Shown in pieces: positions 26,153-37,859 of a stretch of 64,000 bases of DNA. Both the position numbers and the translations under genes were made by a program. Below the pieces are notes generated by a model. The model ran no database searches. It was given only the letters and a program-made list of their open reading frames with translations, and was not told the DNA's origin. How positions within the stretch are numbered: position 1 is the first letter of the stretch; each line of letters opens with the position of its first letter. Source of the DNA: Phallus indusiatus. Its lineage: Eukaryota > Basidiomycota > Agaricomycetes > Phallales > Phallaceae. The DNA is taken from positions 1 to 64,000 of the forward strand of contig JAQFWX010000149.1 in assembly GCA_027605045.1 (NCBI GenBank), read 5' to 3'.

Positions 26153-27347
26153 TGTGTGAGATCTAGGCGAAGCGCAACAGGTTTCAAGGATACTGACGAT
26201 TTGTGAACTACCGCCTATGGTTTAAATACGAAATGAAACCGAAAAAAAATTATATAGAGTCTGATGCTCGAGCTTATCACCCAGGGCATAAAGTCTATGC
26301 CTACAATTTGTGCTAGCATTGTGATCTGATGAAGACACATTGTACATAAAGGCACCCGTGAACCTTCGGCCAGATATGTTTGACGTCGAAATAAGAACAT
26401 ATAGATGGGATCTGGACGTGTCGCCGACTTATGTGTCGATCGACATGCTCCTTCAACCGTACCAATCTAAGTACTTGTCACCGCTGACTTCGAAGTTGCA
26501 TTTAAATATAATTAGCCAGGTGCAATGCTTCATAAATCTTATTATACCTCCCACTCTGCACCCCGTCTGGGAAGAACCTCACCTTGACACACGTCTCCAG
26601 AATCTCGGCTCCAAACATCGTTGCGGTGGGTAGCCTAGTATCTACGAACACAGCCCGAACATTGTGCCCACAATTTCCTCATTAGAATATGTCATCGACT
26701 CTCTTAATCATTTATTCTTTGCCTGATTTTTTTGATCACAATTCCATCTATCAAGGTACGGTTGTTATACTACACTGATCGTCATACTATGCTAACAGCT
26801 GAAAGTGCTCACAGATGAAATCTTACAGAAAAACAGTCCAACGAAATAAACCCAACAGGGACCTCCGCGATGACACGGTTTAAAATTTTGGATTTAGATC
26901 AAAAAACTTGATATCTCTTTATCGTCAGATCGATTACGCTCATGGGCCCCCTACCTACGAGGAACGAAAGGTACGTAGTAACGATGAAACTCGAACACGA
27001 AATACAATCAATGACGAACCATTTTGTCTCAAAGGGCGAATACACAATGCCTATTCAGTGACAAGTCCCAACGCAGAATTTGGATTCGATTTCGCTCGTA
27101 GGTACTTCAAGCTTCAACGTAACTTTGTGCTAACGAGGGAAAGTTGTTGACGTGAGATGACATACATTAAACGCTCAATCAGACATTGATTGGCATTAGC
27201 CTCGGAGACCTTATAAAAAGGGATATGAATAATCTAGAATATTGTCACAAGTCAAATTTCCACGTAAGCTATCACATATTTAAATCACAACAGAAACATC
27301 CATTCGCTTATCCTTATGGGGACACAGGCAAATTCAGAATCAACTTA
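26153..27347. other. Intergenic, no gene supported
   Basis: About 1.2 kb; two plus-strand frames near 26340-26633 and 26908-27150 have no recognised domains and no clear ATG context. Presumably the DUF6533 promoter and the 3' flank of the next gene. Confidence 0.4.
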
Positions 27348-28254
27348 CTATTCAAACATGACTCCCATGATCATGCCTGGTTTGGGGACACAAGCCCTCC
27401 ACACATTATCGTCTTGGTAGGCTATGGGCGGGAACTCCACCCAGCAATCGGTAGTATACTTGTCGTCGCGCATGCACGTGAAGTGGAAGAAACGTAATCT
27501 TTGTTTTAAAAACTCCCCTTCTACAATAGGCATCCAAATCAATTCGTTCCCATCTCTTTCAATTAAAATAACGTACCTCCCTGTCTCGGTAATCCTATGT
27601 AAACCTTTGGCGTTTGCGATAAAATAGCTATAGCCCTCTTTGCTTCCTTGTTACAAAGTACTCAATGTTGCGCAAGCTCGCAAAGAACATCTATCCCTCA
27701 CCTCGAAAGACCTCGGTCTGTCTATAGAAGCAGCAGGGAGAATAGGGCTCCAATCCACCTTAGCGCTTCGAAGTTTACCATAAGTAATGTTGATTCTTCC
27801 ATTGACGAACGTGCATTCCGAAACTTCTGGAAGCGGAGATGTTTGAAGAAAACGCCCACTTCATCGTCAGGTTGTACTATTAGGTTCCAAGTAGAAGGTA
27901 GAACGTCGGCCCACACCCAATTTCCTTCCCGTGTGCAATCTCTGTACCGCAGACGAATGTTTTCATGGTTAAGTTGCCTCGAATATTTACTGAAAATTTC
28001 TATTGCGACATCAACGGTATCCTTTGTTTAGTATAAACGAGCGCAACTGAGTAGTGTGATTGATGACTTACTATGTAAGAAGATGGGAGAGGTACAATGG
28101 CATGACGGCTTTGCTCAGTGCTATCGACAGTAGGTAAAGTCAGTCGGAGACAAGGTGTCTGTCTTTCGACCAGGAAAGTCTTATTTGCCACTAAATCAGT
28201 TTTGACAGATGGTGATGTAGGGCGGTGGTTGGCGTGTGTAGCAAAAGACGGAGG
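27348..28254 (-). CDS. Uncharacterised minus-strand gene, 5' exon(s) not located
   Basis: Three coding-like exons. The first (from an acceptor TTTTAG|CCTCCG at 28254) includes KTFLVERQTPCLRLTLP and ends PLPSSYI at a perfect GTAAGT. A 50-nt intron joins it in phase to DTVDVAIEIFSKYSRQL, RYRDCTREGNWVWADVLPST and WNLIVQPDDEVGVFF. The last exon (about 27590-27348) reads RITETGRYVILIERDGNELI, WMPIVEGEF, then VWRACVPKPGMIMGVMFE. Both larger exons end in a similar W..xVxPgxxVgVxF pattern, which may be a repeated domain. No family is firmly recognised. The true start probably lies upstream of 28254. The middle junction (about 27880-27600) is unresolved, so the gene may be damaged. Confidence 0.45.
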
Positions 28255-28799
28255 CTAAAAAGCGGACGGCTCGTTACTACGACGGTCAACCGTAGTGTAA
28301 TTAGATGAGGCAATGGAGAATCCAGACACTTTCTTTGTCGTTATTGTTCATGAGAAAGCTGTGTTAGGCGCCCATACGAAAATATCAGTTTCAACAGTCC
28401 TGACGAAAATAGAGCCAGAGGCTGTTACTTGAGATGGCAACTCTTGTTGCATAGGCATTATCGCTACCTTTTGTTCCGTCTTGCCACGTTCAGATCGGGA
28501 ACTCAAGACATGCATACGCTTCAGAGACCCTATAAATTGTATTCGCGAAGGGATCGAGTTGGAGAGAAGTAAAATAAAATCGTGAGCACGGGCGTTGTTG
28601 CGTTTGGCACAATTCTGAGTGAAAAAGGTCTGCATCCAATAATTAGAAAGTGATAGATATATGTACGGTCACCTTACTTCGCTATCGGAATGTGGCGGAA
28701 AGGGGAAAAAAGCTAGTCTTTTAACGTAGCGGTCAGACGGATTGAAGTCCTCGTCACAGTCGCGATATGATATATTCAAGGAGCGCGTACGAGACACAC

Positions 28800-30045
28800 G
28801 TGACACCACGTTACTGTCAACCAGAAAAAAGAAAAAAAAATGTGAATGTAAGCCGAACGGTAAAGAGAAAGTGATGTCGATGAAATATCGAGATGATCGT
28901 GGTCTGTGGCGCGTGGAGAGTCCGGAGAGTCCGGAGAGCACCGCTCTCCCTTCTTTTTCATTCTGATGCTGCTCAGCCATCCCGGTGTAGACGAGTCTAT
29001 TACTGAGCCTGCTTCCTTCCTCGAGAAACCCTTTTGCTATCGCCGCGCTCTCTAAGTCGCTCGAGTTGGTCACTACGCGGCCATTTCCGAAGCCTCCATG
29101 CGGCTTACGTCACGCGGATATTTTTCGCCTTGACACAACACCTTACGCATTCCCTGTTGTTATTATGAATATCCGACTAGCAACCGTACGTTTGAATTTC
29201 GTGACCTTTTATGCAAGCGCGTAAACTAAATAATTTGCCAGAAGACTATACTTTGCGATATTGTAAGTTTCTTTTGCTTAAAAAATAGGAGTGTGCGTTA
29301 ATAATATATAATAGATTTATACTATCATGCCCTATCGTGACCCCAGCTATCGTATGTCGCCGAGGACAGTAAAGGTAGAATTATCGGATACATACTAGCC
29401 AAAATGTATGTTCTTGTTCACGTTGTCGATCTCTGCGTACTCCTTGAACCTAATTCGTCTTCTAGGGAAGGAGAAGATTCACATGGGCAAGTCATATCGA
29501 TATCTGTCGTCGACTTGGAATAGCAAAGAAACTGATGATTCAATCGCGTACGCTTCTGTCTCACATCAATCGTCTTCATGGCAAATGATTAAAAGCACGT
29601 ATCAGAGGAAGCTATGGCAACCGTTTATAGGTCTGCCTGTGTTTCGTTACACATGCGGAAGTCAAACAGCGGCATCAGGCCTTTATTGGGGCACATTAGA
29701 TTTCACCGTGAGCAAGATCGAAGAAAAATCTTGTCATTTCGCTTATTTTCAAGTCGCATTTAACCCGTTCTGATTACTTATGCTCGTTAGATCACGACGG
29801 TGTTGAAGATGCCTATGTAATGCACCTAAATCTGAAGCCATGTTGCGAATTCTTCGGGTTGTCGAGATTTATGGACTTTATTTCGAACAAAATCATCGGG
29901 TTATAAGGACTGCGGATTCATATACCACTACAACTCACTTGACGACAACAGTCTTTGCCCTCAAATATCAAATCTAAAACTAGCATTTTGGGTTCGGCGG
30001 CTCCTGTGTCTTCTCTAAGAACAACATACTTTCGGTCCGAACATG
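28800..30045 (+). repeat. Direct repeat copy 1 (segment carrying NAA10 pseudogene)
   Basis: About 1.25 kb resembling 37860-39085 in the same orientation. Shared landmarks are TGTGAATGTAnGCCGAACGG near the left end, the NAA10 body, and CGGATTCATATACCACTA with TTGACGACAACAG near the right end. Borders are approximate, judged by where similarity fades. Confidence 0.75.
29165..29842 (+). pseudogene. NAA10: Broken NAA10/ARD1 N-terminal acetyltransferase gene, copy 1
   Basis: Starts MNIRLAT, the invariant Ard1 N-terminus, followed by a GTACGT intron donor. Recognisable pieces are LNNLPEDYTLRY, [50 protein letters not shown] and EDAYVMHLNLKP. These align in order with NatA catalytic subunits (GNAT fold). 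Lesions: TGG to TGA at 29338-29340, a deletion in DLLGMQA, a deletion that removes text before RRLG, and frame losses in the acetyl-CoA region. Intron positions are kept, so it arose by DNA duplication and not by retroposition. The active source gene is not in the window. Confidence 0.85.
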
Positions 30046-30606
30046 CTAGAGGTGGTATATATATCGCATGCTTTTGCTGATTTATGACCTCAGATGAGTC
30101 TCAAAGATCGCATTTTTATGGAGCTAGTAGTCTCTAAATTTCCTCAAAATTGTCACCTAGTTCACCATTATCATTCGTAAGACATCGGCGGCTGATATAA
30201 TTTATTGCTTTAGGATTTCTCTTTGTATTAGAATTTTATTTTCGTACCAGAAATGGCAGCATGTTATTGCGCACCTCTTGTGCTCGAATATGAATGTGAG
30301 GCATTGAATTGGGCTCCTCGTGGATGGTACGGCCCGGGACTCTGAATTGGAATTGCGAGATTCTAGACGTCGGTCTTCAACGACGTATTGAAAATTGGCT
30401 TCAATTAACAGAAATCATAGGTGGAATGTGAAAGAAATGCAACGAGACAACGAGGCAAGCATGAGTTGAGAATCAAGGTTCTAATCCGCCTCGAGGCCAA
30501 TTCAGGGCGCTCTCTCAGTCAAACACCGCTTCCCCTTCACAAACCTGCGATTCGTGCTCAGTACTCCCTACTTACTCCTTATAACAAGTTTTAATGGTAT
30601 TCTCTT
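30046..30606. other. Intergenic upstream of the STAND gene
   Basis: Spacer between repeat copy 1 and the NACHT gene; no ORF or repeat recognised. A TATATATATCGC near 30055 lies too far upstream to assign. Confidence 0.4.
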
Positions 30607-33600
30607 ATGGCTGTTTCAACGCAAGGCATAAAAATATCTGGTAACTTCACTATCTGATTAAACATTCCCTGTCCATTTCATCTAGGACTCTTCTTATAAA
30701 GATATTTGCTTGATTAAGCCTCCGATCTCATGGAAAGGAGATCCCAAGCTCGAAATAAAGATCAAGTTTACCAGCAAGGCGATAACCGACACACAAAGCG
30801 CAATTGGGATAGGCGATCAGGACAACAATTGCATGATCTGGAAAGAGCCCTTTATTTTGTATGTTAGGGATTAAAATCTTGAATTTTTTATCTTACATCC
30901 GCGATTCAGTGCCGCCGATATTACGGACAACGCTCTTTTGACGTTTACTGTGCAGAGTAAGCGAGTCATAAAGAATATTATAGTTGGCTCGTGCGAACAC
31001 CCGGTCACTGACCTCCTCGAACAAGGCGATTTTGGTGAGTTCATTTTACTGGTAAACCTGTCGTTATATTTATATGGTTTCAGGTGCATGCGAACTGGAC
31101 GTCGTCGGAGAATGTCGATTGACACTTAACATTACAAAATTATCTGAGCTTGACGTCGTTTCGGGAATGGTAGAACAAGCATCATCAGCGTTGGAAAGAC
31201 TACCGAATCTAGAAGTGGCATCCCAGGTTGCTACTGTTAGCAATTCAGCGGAGCAAGTCTACAATGATAACGTGAAGATTTGGGTGTCATTTCTTGACAC
31301 ATTCCACGCTTTTATGAAAGTGATGGATAGTGTTTCCGAGGTAGTCTCGTCGTCAAGCATACCTTTCATTGTTCTCTGAAGCTTTTCCAGATAAGTATAT
31401 ATGTACAGGTAGCATGGAAAGTTCTATCTATTATTCCCAAGGTAAAAAGGCACACACTTTTTCTCTTGAACATATATGGATTGATCTTGCAAGACCATTA
31501 TCGCGAAAAGAAATCGGGATAAAAAAGTCAAACAGTTATGGGAAAAATTGAAGGACATTTTCGAATACATTACGGATGTGGAAACGCTTTGCAAGCTTAC
31601 TGCCACTAAGTCTACAGCCAGGTCTACCACCCACTGGTCTACAATGCTCTCCACGCTAGTCCAACAAACCATTGAATGCGCACACTTTCTCAAAGCGTAC
31701 GGTACGGAAAGTACAGGTTGCGTATTTCTCAATGTCATCCGATTGTGTAACCAAGTCTGATGTTGAAATTCCAGCCAAAAACATAGTCAAGGCAATTGGC
31801 GGGAGCGTGGATGACAAGGTTCAAGCTTTCAACGACAAACTGGACCACCTGATCAAGGTGATGACGGATTCGGTCAACCTTGAAACGGGCATTATAACAC
31901 TTCGTATATCTGGGGAAATCATTGAACAACGTATGTGAATTATCAATGTTACATTATTATCGGTCTATGACCTCGTTCTACAAGGTGAACATACATTGCT
32001 AGAAGACATGCCCTACGACCCTGACGCTGGATTCTTCCCTAAGAAACGATGTTTACCCGGGACCCGTCAGACGTTGGTCGATAAAATATTACAATGGATC
32101 AACGATGACAGCTTACCACAAATTCTGGTTTTAAGTGGACAGGCAGGAGTAGGAAAATCCGCGGTGGCACATACCATCGCTGGAACATTTCAAAAACAGA
32201 ACAGACTCGGATCCATGTTTTGTTTCAACAGGAGTTACCCGGACCGGCGTAATTGTCTTTTCAGCACTATATCTCGTGACCTGGCCGACAGCGACACCCT
32301 GTGGCGAAAAGAATTGGTGAGGGTTATCGACAAGTCTGCGGTTCGAAAGAAGAAAGATGCCGAAACGCAATTCGAAGAGCTCATTCTTAAACCTTCAAAG
32401 AACGTGACAACTATTGGATCTGTTGTGGTCGTCGTGGACGCTTTGGATGAAAGTGGGGAACGCAACGAACGCAGAGATATTATGAAATTACTCTTGGGCA
32501 GGTGGTGCGAGCTTCCGGAAAACTACCGTATGATTGTCACTACACGCCCAGAACAAGACATTGAACTTGAATGCCAAAATTGCAATGTTCAATGTATACG
32601 GATGGGCGGTACTGACAAAAAGGAAACACAATCTGATATTCAAGTCTATGTCTCGGATTGTCTCGCCCCAATATCTTCAATCTTGGACGAGATAAGCGAA
32701 GATTGGCGCAGCATACTAGCCGAGCGCGCCGAGGGTCTTTTCCAATGGGCTCAGACTGTTTGCCAATTCATGAATCCCACCATCACACGTCGACAACTCG
32801 TCAAGAAGAATTGGGAAACTTGCGTGTCAAGATCGTCCCTGTCATTATTTCATTTATATCGGCAAATCATATCTACGCAGTCGGAATCTGAATATCCCGA
32901 CTTTATCAAAGACTTTAAAGCGGTCGTAGGTGCAATCATAACTGCGCGGGAACCCCTGTCGATATATGCGCTACAAAATATCTTTGATGATATTGACGAT
33001 ATCAAATCAATACTCACTCCGTTCGGTTCTTTTTTTGTTGGTGTCCATGACCTGTCTACCCCCGTCCGGCCTGTTCACACCTCTTTATTCGATTTTTTCG
33101 TCTCCACACAAAACGGGGAAGAAATTAATGAGTACTACGTCGACACGTCAGATCAAAGCCGGATGGCACTCGGTTGTCTCAAGGTGATGAATCGAATGCT
33201 CTGTTTCAATATGTGTCAGCTCGAGACATCACACCTGTTCAATTGGGAGGTGCCTGATTTCGATGCGCGTGTCAAGAAAGTCATCCCATCTCATTTGTCG
33301 TATTCATGTCGTTATTGGTCCTTTCATCTCCGATTCTCTCCTGTTAGCGGGGAACTCATTCATGAATTTCGGAAGTTGATGGACGACAAACTGTTGTATT
33401 ATTTTGAAGCAATCAGCTTGCTAGATAAAACTCGTCGGAGTCGTATGGTTATTAAAACAATAGAGGATCGTCGGAGTCGTATGGTTATGCAAGTAATAGC
33501 GGATTGGTGTCAAGTGGGTGATTCTTCACCTGTCGCATATATATATCAATGACTGAATTAGACGGTGATAGGAGACAGATGACGGCTTAGCTGCAGATGC

Positions 33601-36054
33601 AATAGATGCTTGGAAGTTTCACAATGATATTTCGAAGATTAAGAGCACGCCACACATATATCTCTCGGCCCTTCCCTTTACTCCTCGTGATTCATTTGTG
33701 TCGAAAAGATATCTTGATAGGTATCCTGGACTGCTCACGTTTGATATTGACCGACCTCCCTCACGCACAACTGAGCTCCGTATCGGGTCGAAACTTGGAT
33801 CTCAGGATCTCAAGATTGCCTTTTCTCCGAAAGACACATGTATCGCAGTTGGATGTGCAGGAGGTGAAATTCGACTATGGAACTATATGACAGGGGAACA
33901 CCTCGCTCATTTGAAAGCTGGTAATCACGTAAATTCAGTCTGTGATATCGTATATTCTCTTGATGGTGAATTGGTCTATTGTTGTTTTATGGGTGGTGAT
34001 ATCCTAGTTTGGAATACGGAGACAAAGGCAACGAGAATAGAGAGATATGAGGAGATAGCCAGTGCTAGTCGTTGCACCATCTCTTCGGACGGGCGCTTTA
34101 TAATCGGGGAGACAGGCGAGGGACTACTCGTACTCGATCGAGAAAGTTGTCAAATTGTTAAACGCTTCGGATATTGCTATTTTTACGGAATTTCTCCTAA
34201 CGGAAATTGGATTGCCCTTCATGCCAATGATAGGGTGTACATATGGGATACTAGAAATCAAACACAACACTGTGTCATGCCCCGCTATAATAAACCCCTG
34301 GGGGAACTGGCACTCACTGAGAGCTACATCGCAATTGAAAAACACTACAACGCAATAGAGATTTGGGATTTACGGGCAAAGACTAAACTCACCGAAATTC
34401 GATCGTCGGCGTCCATCAGAAGCGTTTTCCTTTCCCCTGATGATCAATATCTCCTTGTTGCCTCCGATAGCGCGTACTTGATTTGGAATGTGTCTACGGG
34501 AGGATTAATCAGTCAATTTTATGAAGACGATCTCAAATGCTGTTTGGGGTTCTCACATGACTCCAAATCAATTGCATTGTACACACGGGGCAATACGCTC
34601 CGCGTTCAACAATGGGTTAAATCAATTGATCCGCGCTGCAATGACATTCGGATTGTGCATGCAATTTGGCTCCGGGGTTCATATCTCATTCTTCATTATC
34701 AGTCGATTCTATATGAATATCGCCTCCAAATCTCGGATGTTACAACAATGAACTCGATTATCTTTGAAGCTGGACTTGACTATGATGGACTAGTTAGTGT
34801 TGCTCCTGGTGAGGAAAGCGTTCATGTGACATACCGCAGCCGCCGCGGACTCTGTCACTGGGACGACAAAGAAGGCGAAATCATTGTAGATGGACCAGTC
34901 CGTTCAATCACCGCACTCCTGTGTTTGGACAACTATCTTATTTCTGGGCATGGAAACACCATTAATATATGGGATAGTTGTACCAAGATGACTCGTGGTC
35001 CAATCAACTTGGTGTGTAACCTGGAATCCCTTCTCCCCGTGCGAGGTACCCGCTTTGCTGTCATATATAGGGATAAAGCGGAAATTCGGGATTGCGATTC
35101 AGGCGATCACATGAAGAAAACATTTACTTTCAAATGGGACTCGGGGTCTTGCTGCTCACCGATTGCTGTTTCCGTCAACGAGAAACATGTTATATGCATG
35201 TCAAAGAATGGCGTCAATATACTGGATTCAACGGGCATGAACGTGAACTCGTTTCCGTTCTCGCCTCCTGAATCTGATGATTATTATCCTGATGATTCTG
35301 AAAAGCAATTTAAACAATCACTCAATGGGAAGTATACGGCATGGATTGACAATCGCGAAATAAAACTCTTTGATGTGGACACCGAAACATTGCTCGTTGG
35401 CCCATCGTTAAATCAACCATTCAAGAAATTTTGGTTCTCCGTTGACTCGAAATATATTTTAACACAGTCCTCCGGGGGTAAAGGACAGCCGTGTCAGTTA
35501 AATATCTGGGACATACAATCCGAGAACATGATCATTGAAACAATTCGATACTTGTTTTCTACACAGGCAGTCACCTTGGATCTGAGCAAAGGACGTCTGG
35601 CAGTTATAACCTCTCCCTCATTTTATGATTTTGATCACCAATGTTATGTCTGGGACTTGAATACGTATTTGATAATGTCATCTGGGTACAATGCTCCTGA
35701 ACTCCCGGACGATGATTCCGACATCAAGGGGTGAGTCAGCATCACTTACGTTCAATGTGGTTCATTGAAAGAGACTTCAGAACATCGATATCGTCCAAGA
35801 CGGAGACATTGGACTACACATTAATGGCACGGAAACAAGCTTCATTTCCCACTTTGTCTCAATGGGATTATTATGACAGAGGCTGGGTATTGGGTTTGCA
35901 GGGGGAGCTTTTGTTTTGGGTTCCACCAGAAATGAGACAGAGGTTCTGGCTTCCAGGGGTAATGCATATGCCATATCGAAACTTTACAAAATTCAATTTC
36001 ACCAATTTCGTACATGGTTCTGATTGGACGAGATGTAAATCGGGAAGCAATTAA
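30607..36054 (+). CDS. STAND protein: C2-like domain, NACHT NTPase, WD40 propeller
   Basis: About 1,650 residues in some ten exons. The 5' end is tentative (ATG at 30607); the first well-supported exon starts at 30686 (KPPISWKGDPKLEIKIKF). Residues to about 110 resemble the C2-like opening of basidiomycete NLRs (ITDNALLTFTVQSKRVIKNI; CEHPVTDLLEQGDF). A helical part follows (LWEKLKDIFEYITDVETLC; QQTIECAHFL). The large exon (31984-33513) has LPGTRQTLVDKILQWI, Walker A GQAGVGKSAVAHTIAGTF (about 32137) and Walker B VVVVDALDES (about 32425). The next exon opens DDGLAADAIDAWKFHND and carries about 700 residues of WD-like blades (GGEIRLWNYMTGEHLAHL; LIWNVSTGG). The last exon (35778-36054) ends FTNFVHGSDWTRCKSGSN, typical of these propellers. 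Expected role: NTP-driven sensor in incompatibility or immunity-like responses; its trigger is unknown. No frame break is seen. Confidence 0.85.
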
Positions 36055-36214
36055 AGCCCAAAATCGAATTCTCAGTACACGTATTTTGTATAAAAAATTG
36101 AATATCGTTTAAATTTACAGAGTTTACTTTCATACGTCTCTGTCAAACACTTCAACCTTCAAGTTGTAATAATAGATATTATTCCAGCTTCAAATCTGTG
36201 TTCAGTGGTCTAAC

Positions 36215-36236
36215 AACACATACATACATACATAAA
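36215..36236 (+). repeat. CATA microsatellite
   Basis: ACACATACATACATACATAA: four CATA units in the 3' flank of the STAND gene. Confidence 0.6.
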
Positions 36237-36469
36237 CGTAAAAATTCCTTCATAAAATCGACGATTGCCAATTTTGAACCTAAAAATTGGGACATTCACA
36301 GCCGAATGACCGTCGGCGTTCACCGAACGAGCGCGCGCACAAACACACTAGCGTTCACGTTCAGCAGTGAGCACATTATACGACAATGGTTGTAACAAGC
36401 AACACAGTGAACTCGCGTCTTCTAGCGATTTTAGCTGGGAGTGTCGCCATTGTTTCGAATGACAGGGGT

Positions 36470-37450
36470 ATCCGCAAAATGAAGAAGAAGAACCTCTAGC
36501 ATCGAAAGATAGAACTCCAAAACGCCTCAGAGAGCTAGTAGAAAAAGAAACCGGTCGGGCGAAAAGTGAACCGGTAAGTATTATGACTCCTTTACTAGCT
36601 TTGTTTCATTGTTATCCTTAGACGAGATATTGATTTCACTTACATCCCTGGACACTTGCTTTCTTCACTCGACCTTTCATCTCCTGGCAAAAACAAGACT
36701 GTCGCACTTTCGGGGTTCATCACGGAAACATAAACACCTTCATTTACCTCAGACTAATCCAACACGTTCATGTGCTCTTCCCCTTTAAACAAGTTCTCGG
36801 AAGACGGGATATGTGTGTCTCTAGCGCAGTTATGCAAACAGCTCGTGTTCGTGTTACGGTTTGAAAAAGCCCTGTATGGATCAATGATTTCGGCGGAACA
36901 GGAAATGGTGGGAGGTTCAGCGTCCATAGTATAGAATCAAACTGATTGTGCAGAAGGCTAAGGACCATGTGAGTTCATGTTTTCTTTTCGAAGGAGACAG
37001 GCTATCTGATATGATTACAAGTCGATTAGAAGTGAAAGAATGATACATACGGATGCTTTGTGCTGAATTGGAGGAAATTGGACTCGTTTGGGGTATACAT
37101 TTTGATGTTGCGAGAGTGTTTGCCGATGCCGATTGTGGTTCAACCGACATCAGCGTTGAAGTGGTAAGAGAGCCGCTTCCTTTATACGAAGTCACTTACT
37201 GAATGAATCTTATTCCGTTAATTTAGTATGAAAATGAACACGAAAGAATGGCCTAGTCGAAGTTCCCCGAGCGGAAGATTCAGCAGGTGTGAGACAAGCT
37301 GATAGTGGGTGAAGAAGAACGTGGAACGTTTGCGCCATTAGGGCATGGTTGTTTTTCTTTTTCTTTCATGTTTTACGCGTGTTTGTTTAATTTCTTTTTT
37401 AATAGGTCGCTTTGCTGCAGAGCTTTTGGCTCTGCATGAAATGGAGGTTT
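36470..37450 (+). pseudogene. Remnants of an unidentified multi-exon gene
   Basis: Coding-like pieces appear in order on the plus strand but with stops between them. They are LASKDRTPKRLRELVEKETG followed by RAKSEP up to a GTAAGT, RDIDFTYIPGHLLSSLDLSS, EDGICVSLAQLCKQLVFVLR followed by FEKALYGSMISAEQEM, and AELEEIGLVWGIHFDVARVF. The last pieces are YENEHERM and VGEEERGTFAPLGHG. Several junctions have GT/AG signals, yet in-frame TAA/TAG codons (for example after GFITET and after GSASIV) interrupt the pieces. I do not recognise the family. It lies between the STAND gene and NAA10 repeat copy 2, so it may be part of the duplicated or decaying DNA. Confidence 0.4.
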
Positions 37451-37859
37451 AGATCTTGAGAAACCAAAAGAGGAACGAAGAATTAAAGAACCTGTTCTTT
37501 GCTACGATGAAAAGCTATTCCGAAAGGGTCCAAATAATGGCGGGAAGAGGTTTGGGTATGGGTATCAAACAAAAAGTAGTTTTTCTCGTAGCCGTTTGTT
37601 TTTGACCATCTCATTTCAAATGTAAACTCTAAATATAAAATATAACATCCGCGGTTTATATAAAGGCCAGGGTGTAAGACTGAGAACAGCACACCTTACA
37701 GGGAGTGGAATGTATAGCTGTTAAAGGTTCAAGTTACCTAACATAGCTCAGAGGAAGAAGAGAGAGGTCAGGGTGATCGTGAGGGTGAGCTGTCACTGCC
37801 GAGCACAGTTCGTCCTCCCCAACAGAACCCAGGACTACATTTTTGAGTTGTTCTGCACC

